Assembly (NCBI RefSeq): GCF_039710355.1
Contig: NZ_JBDKWZ010000008.1
Coordinates: 1-64,000, forward strand
Source: Rapidithrix thailandica
GTDB lineage: Bacteria; Bacteroidota; Bacteroidia; Cytophagales; Flammeovirgaceae
Length of the DNA stretch: 64,000 nt
Direction: 5' to 3'
In this document: positions 34,004-41,450 of the stretch, in pieces
Position numbering within the stretch: position 1 is the stretch's first letter
Layout: each line of letters starts with the position of its first letter
The notes under the pieces: model-generated
The model's input: only the letters and a program-made list of their open reading frames with translations
Database searches by the model: none
Told to the model about the DNA's origin: nothing
Position numbers and translations under genes: made by a program

Positions 34004-34885
34004 ATGGATACGATTGTTGGAACTGGTGTAGCCTTGGCAACCCCCTTTACCGATGACGGAGAAGTGGATTATCAAGGTCTTGAACGATTATTGAACCATA
34101 CAGCCCCTCAAGTAGATTACTTAGTGGTGAATGGCACAACCGGAGAGTCACCGACTTTAAGCAAAGCGGAAAAAGTGGCTGTACTCGACTTTGTCGTAGC
34201 AAATAATAAGTGGAAAAAACCTGTTGTTTTTGGCTTAGGAAGCAACAATACAGCGGCTTTATTAAAAGAGCTGAAGGAAGACTATGTCAAAAAAGCGGAT
34301 GCCATTCTTTCCGTCACACCTCAATACAATAAACCTAGCCAGCAAGGCCTCTATACACATTTTAAAGCCGTAGCCGATGCCTCTCCCGTTCCGGTGATCT
34401 TGTACAATGTGCCTGCCCGTACCTCTTGCAATTTGGAGGCGCAAACAACCATCCGGCTAGCCGAACATCCCAATATTGTAGGCATCAAAGAAGCTGCCGG
34501 AGATATGGCACAAGCCATTGCAATTGCCCGCGAAACACCGGAGGATTTTCTACTGATTTCCGGGGATGATTTATTGACTCTGCCCTTGATTTCCATTGGT
34601 GGAAAAGGCGTGATTTCGGTAGCTGCGAACGCTTATCCGAAGGAGTTTTCGGAAATCGTTCGCGCTGCTTTAGCAGGGAAACCATGCAATAGCCCTGACC
34701 ATTGGCTATACGAATTAAGCCGTTTTAATACCCTCTTGTATAAGGAAGGGAATCCGGTAGGAATCAAAGCATTATTGGAAATTTTGGGAATTTGTCAAGC
34801 GAAGGTGAGGTTGCCCTTGGTAGAGGCCAGTAAAGAATTGAAAGAAGCTTTAAAAGAAAAAGCTTTGCATTTGGAAAATGCGTAA
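34004..34885 (+). CDS. dapA: 4-hydroxy-tetrahydrodipicolinate synthase
   Basis: 293 residues, TIM barrel of the DapA family. NGTTGESPTL (43-52, with Thr pair), the catalytic Tyr134 in VILYNVPART and the Schiff-base Lys162 in GIKEAAGD are all present, as is SGDD. Condenses pyruvate with aspartate semialdehyde for lysine and diaminopimelate (peptidoglycan) synthesis. Followed by an unusually long hairpin terminator (34925-35008). Confidence 0.95.
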   Translation: MDTIVGTGVALATPFTDDGEVDYQGLERLLNHTAPQVDYLVVNGTTGESPTLSKAEKVAVLDFVVANNKWKKPVVFGLGSNNTAALLKELKEDYVKKADAILSVTPQYNKPSQQGLYTHFKAVADASPVPVILYNVPARTSCNLEAQTTIRLAEHPNIVGIKEAAGDMAQAIAIARETPEDFLLISGDDLLTLPLISIGGKGVISVAANAYPKEFSEIVRAALAGKPCNSPDHWLYELSRFNTLLYKEGNPVGIKALLEILGICQAKVRLPLVEASKELKEALKEKALHLENA

Positions 34886-34924
34886 GTAAAAAAGTGGGGA
34901 GAGGTGCATAAACCTGCTCAAGCC

Positions 34925-35008
34925 AAAAGACCTTTGGCAAACCAAGGGAAGCGAAGCGTGTATAATCCGCCTCTGTATACCTTGATTAGCCAAAGGTCTT
35001 TTCTTTTA
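34925..35008 (+). terminator. Long hairpin terminator of dapA
   Basis: Left arm aaaagacctttggcaaacca plus agg (34925-34947) pairs with 34980-35002 at 21 of 23 positions around a 32-nt loop, then a T-rich tail. It is much longer than other terminators in the window and may be a repeat element that also terminates. Confidence 0.75.
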
Positions 35009-35065
35009 AGACTATTTTTAGGAAAGAAAGCCAGATAGTTACCGGTTTTCTTTTTTGTTTTAAAA

Positions 35066-35095
35066 TCAAAAAGGTGGTTTGTGTCAAACCACCTT
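35066..35095 (-). terminator. Terminator of the histone H1-like gene
   Basis: Perfect 10-bp stem aaggtggttt / aaaccacctt, gtgtc loop, with As on the plus-strand left side giving a minus-strand U-tract just past the gene's stop. Confidence 0.88.
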
Positions 35096-35100
35096 GTGCA

Positions 35101-35286
35101 TTACTTGTCAGTAACAGCGTTTTTCTTTTCTTGAACCTCTACCCGGATTTCCTGAGCAAGGTTTTTCATTTCTTGCATCCCTTTTCTTACGCGGGTTCCT
35201 GCAGCTTGAACACCTTTATCGTAGAACTTAGCAAAGTCGTCTTCCAGACTGAAAAGGAGGTTTTTCAATTCTTCGAATCTGTCCAT
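35101..35286 (-). CDS. Histone H1-like small DNA-binding protein
   Basis: 61 residues: MDRFEELKNLLFSLEDDFAK, then FYDKGVQAAGTRVRKGMQEM and a Lys-rich helical end (VQEKKNAVTDK). This is the short helical protein found throughout Bacteroidota and annotated as histone H1 by similarity to chlamydial Hc1-type proteins. Probably binds and condenses DNA; direct function is not established for this family. Monocistronic with its own terminator. Confidence 0.85.
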   Translation of the reverse strand: MDRFEELKNLLFSLEDDFAKFYDKGVQAAGTRVRKGMQEMKNLAQEIRVEVQEKKNAVTDK

Positions 35287-35473
35287 TTTAATAAAATTCG
35301 TTTATGATTACTAATTGTTAAAACACTTAACTGCTGCCAAATCTAGAAAATGTTTGAGAAAGTGCTATACTCAAGGTCTGATTTTTTTAAGAAAATTCGA
35401 CAAAATCTCTTGAATACAGCACTTTTTGTAGGGAGTGTTGTACTTTCAGGGCCCAACCCTCTATCGATTTGGA

Positions 35474-36721
35474 TTATTTTGCTATCATCTGTGGCTCTGC
35501 TTTTGCATAAACCCCGCTTTCTAACTTATGCTGAATAGCAGAAAAGGCAGTAATGGTTTCTTCTACGTCTGTCAAGCTATGTGAGGCAGTAGGAATCAAA
35601 CGCAACATGATCACATCTTTGGGCACCACCGGGTAGATCACTACAGAACAGAAGATGTTGTAGTTTTCTCTCAAGTCCATAATCAAGTTGGCCGCTTCAT
35701 TGTTGCCACCACTCAAGATTACCGGAGTCACCGGTGATTGAGTATTGCCAATATTAAATCCTTTTTCTCTCAGACCGTTTTGCAAAGCGTTTACCACCTT
35801 CCAAAGATTGTCTTTCAACTCCGGCATGGTACGAAGCATCTCCAAGCGCTTCATGTTCCCTCTGACGAAAGGCATAGGAAGTGTCTTGGCAAAAATTTGT
35901 GAACGGCAGTTGTAACGTAAATATTCAATCACTTGCTCTTTACTGGAGATAAATGCTCCGATACTTGCCATAGACTTGGCGAAGGTTGAAAAGTAAAGGT
36001 CGATTTCATCTTGAACGCCTTGCTCCTCACCTGTACCGGCACCGGTTTTTCCCATGGTACCAAAGCCGTGGGCATCGTCAACCAACAAACGGAATTGATA
36101 CTTTTTCTTCAGTTCTACAATCTCTTTAAGATTACCTTGCTCTCCCAACATGCCAAAGACCCCTTCGGTAATCACCAAAATAGACCCTCCGGTTTCAGCG
36201 GTGATTTTCTCCGCTCTTTTCAGTTGCTTTTCACAGTTCTCAATGTCATTATGCGGGTAGACAAAGCGTTTACCCAAGTGCATCCTCAAACCGTCAATAA
36301 TACATGCATGGCTGTCTGAATCATACACCACCACGTCTTTTCTATCAAGTAAGGCATCTATTACCGACATGATTCCTTGGTATCCATAGTTAAGTACCAA
36401 AGTATCTTCTTTTCCTACAAATTCACTTAGCTGGTTTTCGAATTCTTCAATCAAGTTGGAGTTACCCGACATGATCCTAGCTCCCATAGGATAAGCTAAT
36501 CCAAACTCCCTTGCCGCCTCTTCATCTGCCTTTCTGATTTCCGGGTGATTTCCCAGACCAAGGTAGTTGTTCAAGCTCCAAGTTAATACTTCTTTCCCTC
36601 TGAATTTCATCCTAGGAGCTATTTCTCCTTCTAACTTGGGAAAGGCGTAGTAGCCATGTGCAATTTGTGAATGCTGGCCTAATGGCCCCCTGTGCGCTAA
36701 TAATTTTTCGAATAGATCCAC
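35474..36721 (-). CDS. Serine palmitoyltransferase-like PLP enzyme (alpha-oxoamine synthase family)
   Basis: 415 residues. Alpha-oxoamine synthase marks: LNNYLGLGNHPE, GARIMSGN, YDSDSHACIIDG (His138 stacking on PLP), LLVDDAHGFGTMG (Asp-Ala-His at about 216-218) and the Schiff-base Lys249 in STFAKSMASIGAF; relatives usually have TFSKSF. Such enzymes condense an amino acid with an acyl thioester: serine gives 3-ketosphinganine, cysteate gives the capnine base of sulfonolipids typical of Cytophagales. Which amino acid is used cannot be read from sequence. Glycine C-acetyltransferase (Kbl) is a less likely alternative. Stands alone, divergent from the biotin carboxylase. Confidence 0.85.
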   Translation of the reverse strand: MDLFEKLLAHRGPLGQHSQIAHGYYAFPKLEGEIAPRMKFRGKEVLTWSLNNYLGLGNHPEIRKADEEAAREFGLAYPMGARIMSGNSNLIEEFENQLSEFVGKEDTLVLNYGYQGIMSVIDALLDRKDVVVYDSDSHACIIDGLRMHLGKRFVYPHNDIENCEKQLKRAEKITAETGGSILVITEGVFGMLGEQGNLKEIVELKKKYQFRLLVDDAHGFGTMGKTGAGTGEEQGVQDEIDLYFSTFAKSMASIGAFISSKEQVIEYLRYNCRSQIFAKTLPMPFVRGNMKRLEMLRTMPELKDNLWKVVNALQNGLREKGFNIGNTQSPVTPVILSGGNNEAANLIMDLRENYNIFCSVVIYPVVPKDVIMLRLIPTASHSLTDVEETITAFSAIQHKLESGVYAKAEPQMIAK

Positions 36722-37145
36722 TTTTCCAAGTTTTATTTTAAAAATACGCGTTCCTCAAAAAAACACACAAATCTAGTATATAAATAAGTGAATTTCAAAA
36801 ATAGAGAATCTTGTAGGGGCTAATCCCCGGGCTTTTTTTGAGTTTTTTGTGTAAACTTGGCCGTATGAATAAATTCTCCTAATTTGGGTAGAAAATATTT
36901 TTAGAAAGTTTTGGAAATGAATGAAATAATTCAATTAAGCAGTTTTGCACATTGTGGAAATGTAATACCGGATGTTGGAAAATATTGAAATTTTTGATCT
37001 GTAAAAAAACAAATTTACAGTTGAACGCTTGAAATTCATTTCTTTAAACCAATAAACCAACCCATACCCTGGCTGTATTCAACCTGAGCTGTTGTGCATT
37101 ACTGGCCAGGTGTATTTAACATTAGGGAAAAATAAACAACATAAC
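36722..37145. other. Divergent promoter region between the sphingolipid-type synthase and biotin carboxylase
   Basis: 424 AT-rich bases with no gene. Includes a perfect 7-bp inverted repeat ctgtaaa / tttacag (36999-37005, 37014-37020) and a looser pair of gaaatgaat-like arms (about 36914 and 37031). These might be operator sites; nothing ties them to a known regulator. Confidence 0.4.
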
Positions 37146-38645
37146 ATGACAGTCCAGAAGATACAACGCTTATTAATTGCCAACCGGGGAGAAATTGCCT
37201 GCCGGATCATCAAGTCGGCCAAAGAGATGGGGATACAAACCATTGCTGTTTTTAGCGAAGCAGACCGGAAGGCTCCCCATGTATTTATGGCCGATGAAGC
37301 CGTTTGCATCGGCCCACCGGCTTCGTCCCAGTCGTATTTATGCCAAGATAAAATCCTCCAGGTATGTCAAGAGTTGGAGATAGATGCTATTCATCCCGGG
37401 TATGGCTTCCTGTCTGAAAATGCGGAGTTTGCCAAAAAAGTAGAAGCGGCCGGGTTGATCTTCGTAGGTCCCTCGGCCAGTGCCATTGAGACCATGGGAA
37501 GCAAGTTGGCAGCAAAAGAAGCTGTAAAGAAATACAAAATTCCTCTGGTGCCCGGTACGGATTTTTCGATTGAAGACCCCGCATTGGCAAAGGAAAAAGC
37601 CCGGGAAATAGGGTATCCGGTTTTGATAAAAGCCAGTGCCGGTGGAGGAGGAAAAGGGATGAGAGCGGTATACTCAGAGGAAGAACTGGAAGAACAAATG
37701 GACAGGGCCATGAGTGAGGCCCGCTCCGCATTTGGCAATTCTTCGGTATTTATTGAGAAGTACATCACTTCACCCAAGCATATTGAAGTTCAGGTATTGG
37801 GAGACAAACATGGAAATATTGTCCACCTGTTTGAACGGGAGTGCAGTGTACAGCGCAGGCATCAGAAAGTAATTGAAGAAGCGCCTTCTACCGTAATAAG
37901 TCCCGAAATGCGGCAACAGATGGGAGATGCTGCAGTAGGAGTGGCAAAGGCTTGCCAATATGTAGGGGCCGGTACGGTAGAGTTTATCGTTGATAAGGAA
38001 TTGAATTTTTACTTTTTGGAAATGAACACCCGCTTGCAGGTGGAGCACCCGATTACGGAGCAAATCACCGGGAAGGACCTGGTAAAAGAGCAACTCCGCA
38101 TAGCCCAAGGAGAAAAATTACCCTTTACCCAGGCAGATTTGTTGATTAACGGACATGCCATTGAAGTGCGAATATATGCGGAAGATCCTCATAATAATTT
38201 CTTGCCTGATACAGGGGTCTTAGAAGTGTATAAGCGGCCTTTTGGTCCCGGTGTTCGTTTGGATGATGGCTACGAAGAGGGCTTGGAAATTCCTGTGTTT
38301 TATGATCCTATGATTGCGAAGCTCATCAGCTTTGGCAAAGACCGGGAGGAAGCCATTCAACGCATGCTGAGAGCAATGGAAGAATATCATATCACTGGGG
38401 TGAGCACTACCATGGATTTCTGTAAATTTGTTCTTCAGCATGAAATATTTAAAAATGGAAGCTATGATACTAACTTTGTAGCAGAACACTTCCGGCCGGA
38501 GATGCTTCAAAACGGAAGCCAGGAGGACAAGTGGGTAGCGGCTGCTTTGGTACACTCTTTTTTCCAGGAGCAAAAATCCAATCACAAACCGGATGCGTTA
38601 GCAACGAAAGAACAAAAAAGCAAGTGGAAACAACGATTAAAATGA
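37146..38645 (+). CDS. Biotin carboxylase subunit of an acyl-CoA carboxylase
   Basis: 499 residues from ATG 37146 (an upstream frame start at 37092 is not family-like). ATP-grasp biotin carboxylase: RLLIANRGEIACRIIKSAKE, IHPGYGFLSENAEFA, KASAGGGGKGMR (nucleotide loop), HIEVQVLGDKHGN, ECSVQRRHQKVIEEAPS, FLEMNTRLQVEHPITE and the C-terminal EVRIYAEDP. Carboxylates biotin on a carrier protein with ATP and bicarbonate. The length is nearer to propionyl/acetyl-CoA carboxylase subunits of Bacteroidota (about 500) than to E. coli AccC (about 450). No carrier or carboxyltransferase gene is adjacent; its stop overlaps the next start (ATGA). Confidence 0.93.
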   Translation: MTVQKIQRLLIANRGEIACRIIKSAKEMGIQTIAVFSEADRKAPHVFMADEAVCIGPPASSQSYLCQDKILQVCQELEIDAIHPGYGFLSENAEFAKKVEAAGLIFVGPSASAIETMGSKLAAKEAVKKYKIPLVPGTDFSIEDPALAKEKAREIGYPVLIKASAGGGGKGMRAVYSEEELEEQMDRAMSEARSAFGNSSVFIEKYITSPKHIEVQVLGDKHGNIVHLFERECSVQRRHQKVIEEAPSTVISPEMRQQMGDAAVGVAKACQYVGAGTVEFIVDKELNFYFLEMNTRLQVEHPITEQITGKDLVKEQLRIAQGEKLPFTQADLLINGHAIEVRIYAEDPHNNFLPDTGVLEVYKRPFGPGVRLDDGYEEGLEIPVFYDPMIAKLISFGKDREEAIQRMLRAMEEYHITGVSTTMDFCKFVLQHEIFKNGSYDTNFVAEHFRPEMLQNGSQEDKWVAAALVHSFFQEQKSNHKPDALATKEQKSKWKQRLK

Positions 38646-39031
38646 ATTGGAAAAGTATGATGTTGGGCATAATTTGCCTTTGGACGATGGGAGCCTGTTC
38701 CGGCAAAGTAAATGCGGATTGGTTTGAAGAAACGCTTTGGAAAAACGACAAGAATGGATGTAAAAATGACCGGCTGGAGTTGTTGGATCAGATTCTTCGT
38801 TTAAAAGACCAACTGATAGGTCTGGATGACAAAGAACTGAGAAAGGTGCTGGGGAAGCCCGATCGGATAGATTTGATGAAGAGAAACCAAAAATTTTATG
38901 TGTATTTTGTTGAAGCGGGGAAGCAATGTGCGGAAGGGCAAAACAAAGAGGCTAAAAAAGTATTGGTGCGTTTTAGTTCATTAAACCTTGTCAACGAAAT
39001 CAGCATAGACTATTCGATCAAAGAAGAGTAA
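38642..39031 (+). CDS. Small lipoprotein, SmpA/BamE-like
   Basis: 129 residues. The ATG at 38642 overlaps the TGA of the carboxylase gene (ATGA), so translation is probably coupled. Signal peptide with a lipobox-like MGAC (Cys about 19). The mature part has LIGLDDKELRKVLGKPDRID followed by KFYVYFV, the spacing seen in SmpA/BamE-type folds (L-x-x-x-L-G-x-P and an aromatic strand). Cys residues at NGC and KQC could form a disulfide. No function known; pairing with a carboxylase is odd. A start 111 bp upstream is rejected because it lacks a signal peptide. Confidence 0.7.
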   Translation: MNWKSMMLGIICLWTMGACSGKVNADWFEETLWKNDKNGCKNDRLELLDQILRLKDQLIGLDDKELRKVLGKPDRIDLMKRNQKFYVYFVEAGKQCAEGQNKEAKKVLVRFSSLNLVNEISIDYSIKEE

Positions 39032-39046
39032 AAGCATCGTAAAATA

Positions 39047-39092
39047 GACAAATGCCCTCACTGATTTTAGTTGGTGAGGGCATTTGTCGTTT
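39047..39092 (+). terminator. Probable terminator after the carboxylase-lipoprotein pair
   Basis: Perfect 15-bp stem gacaaatgccctcac (39047-39061) / gtgagggcatttgtc (39074-39088), 12-nt loop. Only a short T-run follows (gttt), so termination could be less efficient. Confidence 0.75.
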
Positions 39093-39095
39093 AAA

Positions 39096-39148
39096 GCACA
39101 TTTAAAATTCATTTTTGGCCCAAAGGGCGAAAGTTACACATGCTCTTA
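39096..39148. repeat. Dispersed small repeat, copy B
   Basis: Contains tttaaaattcatttttgg (39101-39118) and gcccaaagggcgaaagttac plus acatgct, matching the two ends of copy A at 22607-22690 but shorter in between. It runs into the 3' end of the minus-strand gene at 39146. Confidence 0.55.
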
Positions 39149-40060
39149 CTTTCTGACACTCATATAAATGATTTTTTCCTGAAAAGAGGTATTAGCCGTT
39201 TTGTTTTTACTCAGCCATTGTTGAAACTTTTCCGGCTCAATTACTTTTAAGCCATCCGACCGTTGGTCGAATATAGGTTTATCAAAAGGCGTTTCGGAAT
39301 ACACAATATAGACTCTATTAAAAATCCGCTCCGAATTGCCCGTGGATAAACGGAGAGGATCCACATGCCGGCTGGTATATCCTTCAAAGTAATTGCCGTA
39401 TTTTTGAGAAAAAAAGACATACTCTTGGTCGGAAATGATGGGGGCGCAACTCGCTAACTCCCCATACATTTGAGAGTAAGGAAACAATCGGTACACCAAG
39501 TCTTCTTCCCGCATAAAAATGCTGATATATCCCTTTTTAGGGGATTTGAAACTGACAAAAAAATCGTCATTGTCTTCAAACATGGTTGTGGCACATTGTT
39601 CCGGCAGGTCGCATTTGAGGGTCAAGGCTTCAAAGTCGATGGAAGCATCATTTATTTCCCGGGCCTTTCCCTCCACTTCACAGGACAAATAAAGCACTTG
39701 TTCTTCATTAGGTCCTTCCTCCCGCAGTATCCAATGCAGCTCTTCTTTTTGAGTTTTTACCCATTCCCCTTTGACCGCACTGGTAGAAATCGCATTGAAC
39801 AAAGAAGATGTGGAATTTACACCGTCTTTTTGAGCGCTGGTGGTTACTAATTCATTGTCTTGCCGGACGGATGTCCCAAACTTTTTAGCCAGAGCATCGA
39901 ATTGAGCCATTTGTACAATTTTAGATTTTAAATCCCCAATGCAGTGACTGTTCTCTACACGAACCATGGCCTTGCCCGTTACATTGACCAATTTTTGTGC
40001 AAAGCCGTTTCCGCTTGCATAAAGCATTAAAAAACAGGTGTATATAAGTATATTTTTCAT
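39146..40060 (-). CDS. Exported protein with DUF4384-like domain
   Basis: 304 residues with a Sec signal peptide (about 1-21). The first half (VTGKAMVRVENSH, then QMAQFDALAKKFGTSVRQ ... VLYLSCEVEGKAREI) resembles LPP20-type domains. The second half, FFVSFKSPKKGYISIFMREE, VYRLFPYS and RVYIVYSETPFD, fits DUF4384, a beta-rich domain frequent in Bacteroidota surface proteins. Role unknown. It is divergent from 40368-41018, whose product has a similar LPP20-like portion, so the two may be functionally linked. Confidence 0.65.
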   Translation of the reverse strand: MKNILIYTCFLMLYASGNGFAQKLVNVTGKAMVRVENSHCIGDLKSKIVQMAQFDALAKKFGTSVRQDNELVTTSAQKDGVNSTSSLFNAISTSAVKGEWVKTQKEELHWILREEGPNEEQVLYLSCEVEGKAREINDASIDFEALTLKCDLPEQCATTMFEDNDDFFVSFKSPKKGYISIFMREEDLVYRLFPYSQMYGELASCAPIISDQEYVFFSQKYGNYFEGYTSRHVDPLRLSTGNSERIFNRVYIVYSETPFDKPIFDQRSDGLKVIEPEKFQQWLSKNKTANTSFQEKIIYMSVRK

Positions 40061-40367
40061 GGATGTATTTTTTGAGGTACATTTTGTTCTTTCTTAGCAA
40101 AAGAGAGAAGTTATACTATGAGCTCTTTACTTTTTCTGAGTATAAGTCCGATGGGTATAAAGACTGATTAAAACTATTTTTTGTTTCATCCGTCTAATGT
40201 AAAGTGCTTTTGTTTAAAACATTTTGGAAAATAAAAAACTTAATGTAACCCCCTTAATTTATTTCCGTTTAGCAAAATAATTTCAACTAAAATCGTTTTT
40301 TTAAGCGTTTTTTACATCATTTACCGAATTAAATAATTAAATATTCTTCGAAATAAAATTCAAGATT
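40061..40367. other. Divergent spacer between the DUF4384-type and LPP20-like genes
   Basis: 307 AT-rich bases without a gene. Presumably carries both promoters; no clear TAnnTTTG element was recognised. A stretch around 40093-40130 (aagttatactatgagctctt) loosely recalls the end of the dispersed repeat. Confidence 0.4.
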
Positions 40368-41018
40368 ATGAGAACCCTGAAATCCCTTACTTTCTTATTA
40401 ATGTTGGCTATTGTGGGTATGAGTTTTGCAAATGCTCAAACATCCGATGAATGGAAAGATGCTCGAAAAATAGCCGGAAAAAAGGCTATCAAAGATGCTC
40501 GGAAACAAGCGAAAAAATTCAGAAAACAAGGCTTTATGAATTTGCCTGGCGAGCCTAATATGGACAAGCAGATTGAGGAAGCTATGATTTTGAATTATGT
40601 GAGAGATGATAAAGGAAGAAGAAAATTTTACTATACCACTCAAGAGGCTAAAGCAGAAACGTTTGCAGCGGCCAAACAACAAGCCCAACAATTGTGTTTG
40701 GCGGATATCGCTTCTCAAATCGGTAGCAATATATTGGGTCGTATCAAGTCAAATGTAGCGAATGCCGAGCAAATGGAAGATGCTGCTTCCGTAACGGAAG
40801 TAATCGGGGCCTATCAGAATACCGTAGCGGCCAAATTGGGTAGAACCGAACCCGTGGTCTTATTTACCAAAAAAGATAAATTGACCTATATCTACATGGG
40901 TGTATTGTACGATGTAGCTTCGGCCGAAGAGATGATTAAAAATGACCTTCGAAAAGAATTAAAATCAAAAACCGAATTATTGCAAGAAGAAATTGACGGC
41001 TTGTTAGAGTTGAAATAA
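40368..41018 (+). CDS. Exported hypothetical protein, LPP20-like
   Basis: 216 residues with a clear Sec signal peptide (about 1-23, MRTLKSLTFLLMLAIVGMSF, cleavage after NAQ). A basic Ala/Lys-rich helix (ARKIAGKKAIKDARKQAKKF) precedes a region with EAKAETFAAAKQQAQQLCLA, IASQIGSNILGRIKSNVANA and YIYMGVLYDVASAEEM, similar in layout to LPP20/FlgT-type proteins where an Ala-rich helix lies before a beta sheet. Function unknown. Monocistronic with a strong terminator. Confidence 0.7.
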   Translation: MRTLKSLTFLLMLAIVGMSFANAQTSDEWKDARKIAGKKAIKDARKQAKKFRKQGFMNLPGEPNMDKQIEEAMILNYVRDDKGRRKFYYTTQEAKAETFAAAKQQAQQLCLADIASQIGSNILGRIKSNVANAEQMEDAASVTEVIGAYQNTVAAKLGRTEPVVLFTKKDKLTYIYMGVLYDVASAEEMIKNDLRKELKSKTELLQEEIDGLLELK

Positions 41019-41041
41019 AATTTTTCAGAAAAAAATCAGAG

Positions 41042-41070
41042 AGCCATCCAATATTTGGATGGCTTTTTTT
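41042..41070 (+). terminator. Terminator of the LPP20-like gene
   Basis: Perfect stem agccatccaa / ttggatggct with a 3-nt loop and a seven-T run, 24 bp after the stop. Confidence 0.92.
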
Positions 41071-41450
41071 ATTTTCGGGCTTTCATACCTGAGCCCTGAT
41101 AAGATACGGGTTTTCAGGGATGGCTACTTTTCTGTTGATCAGCTATATAGAGGCTGTAATGGCCCGCCTCTTGTTGTAAAGAGCAGTATTCCGCTGCCCT
41201 TATACGTCAAGTTCTTCTCCCTGTCTGAAAATGCGCTTTGTCACTATCACTTTTTGAATACATGATGTAATTGTGTGAATGGTAGTAGAAAGAGGAGTCG
41301 TTTTTGTGAAAGAATATACTTGTATTTTAACTTTTCTATTCATCCTTTGCAGGTGAATACCCTTGGAGCATGCAATTCGCCATTTCTGTTACTAACGGAG
41401 TACTAAAACTAAATGAAAGTTAACATCTTAAACCAAGTACACTAAATTCT
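41071..41450. other. Spacer upstream of the M61 peptidase gene
   Basis: About 380 bases. The only sizeable frame (to 41265) starts inside the terminator and has no family pattern, so no gene is called. No repeat or RNA recognised. Confidence 0.45.

Noticed and set aside
35350..35538. 62-codon plus-strand frame with a hydrophobic end
   Set aside because: Its 3' third is antisense to the end of the sphingolipid-type synthase, and the hydrophobic stretch is probably chance; no homology recognised.
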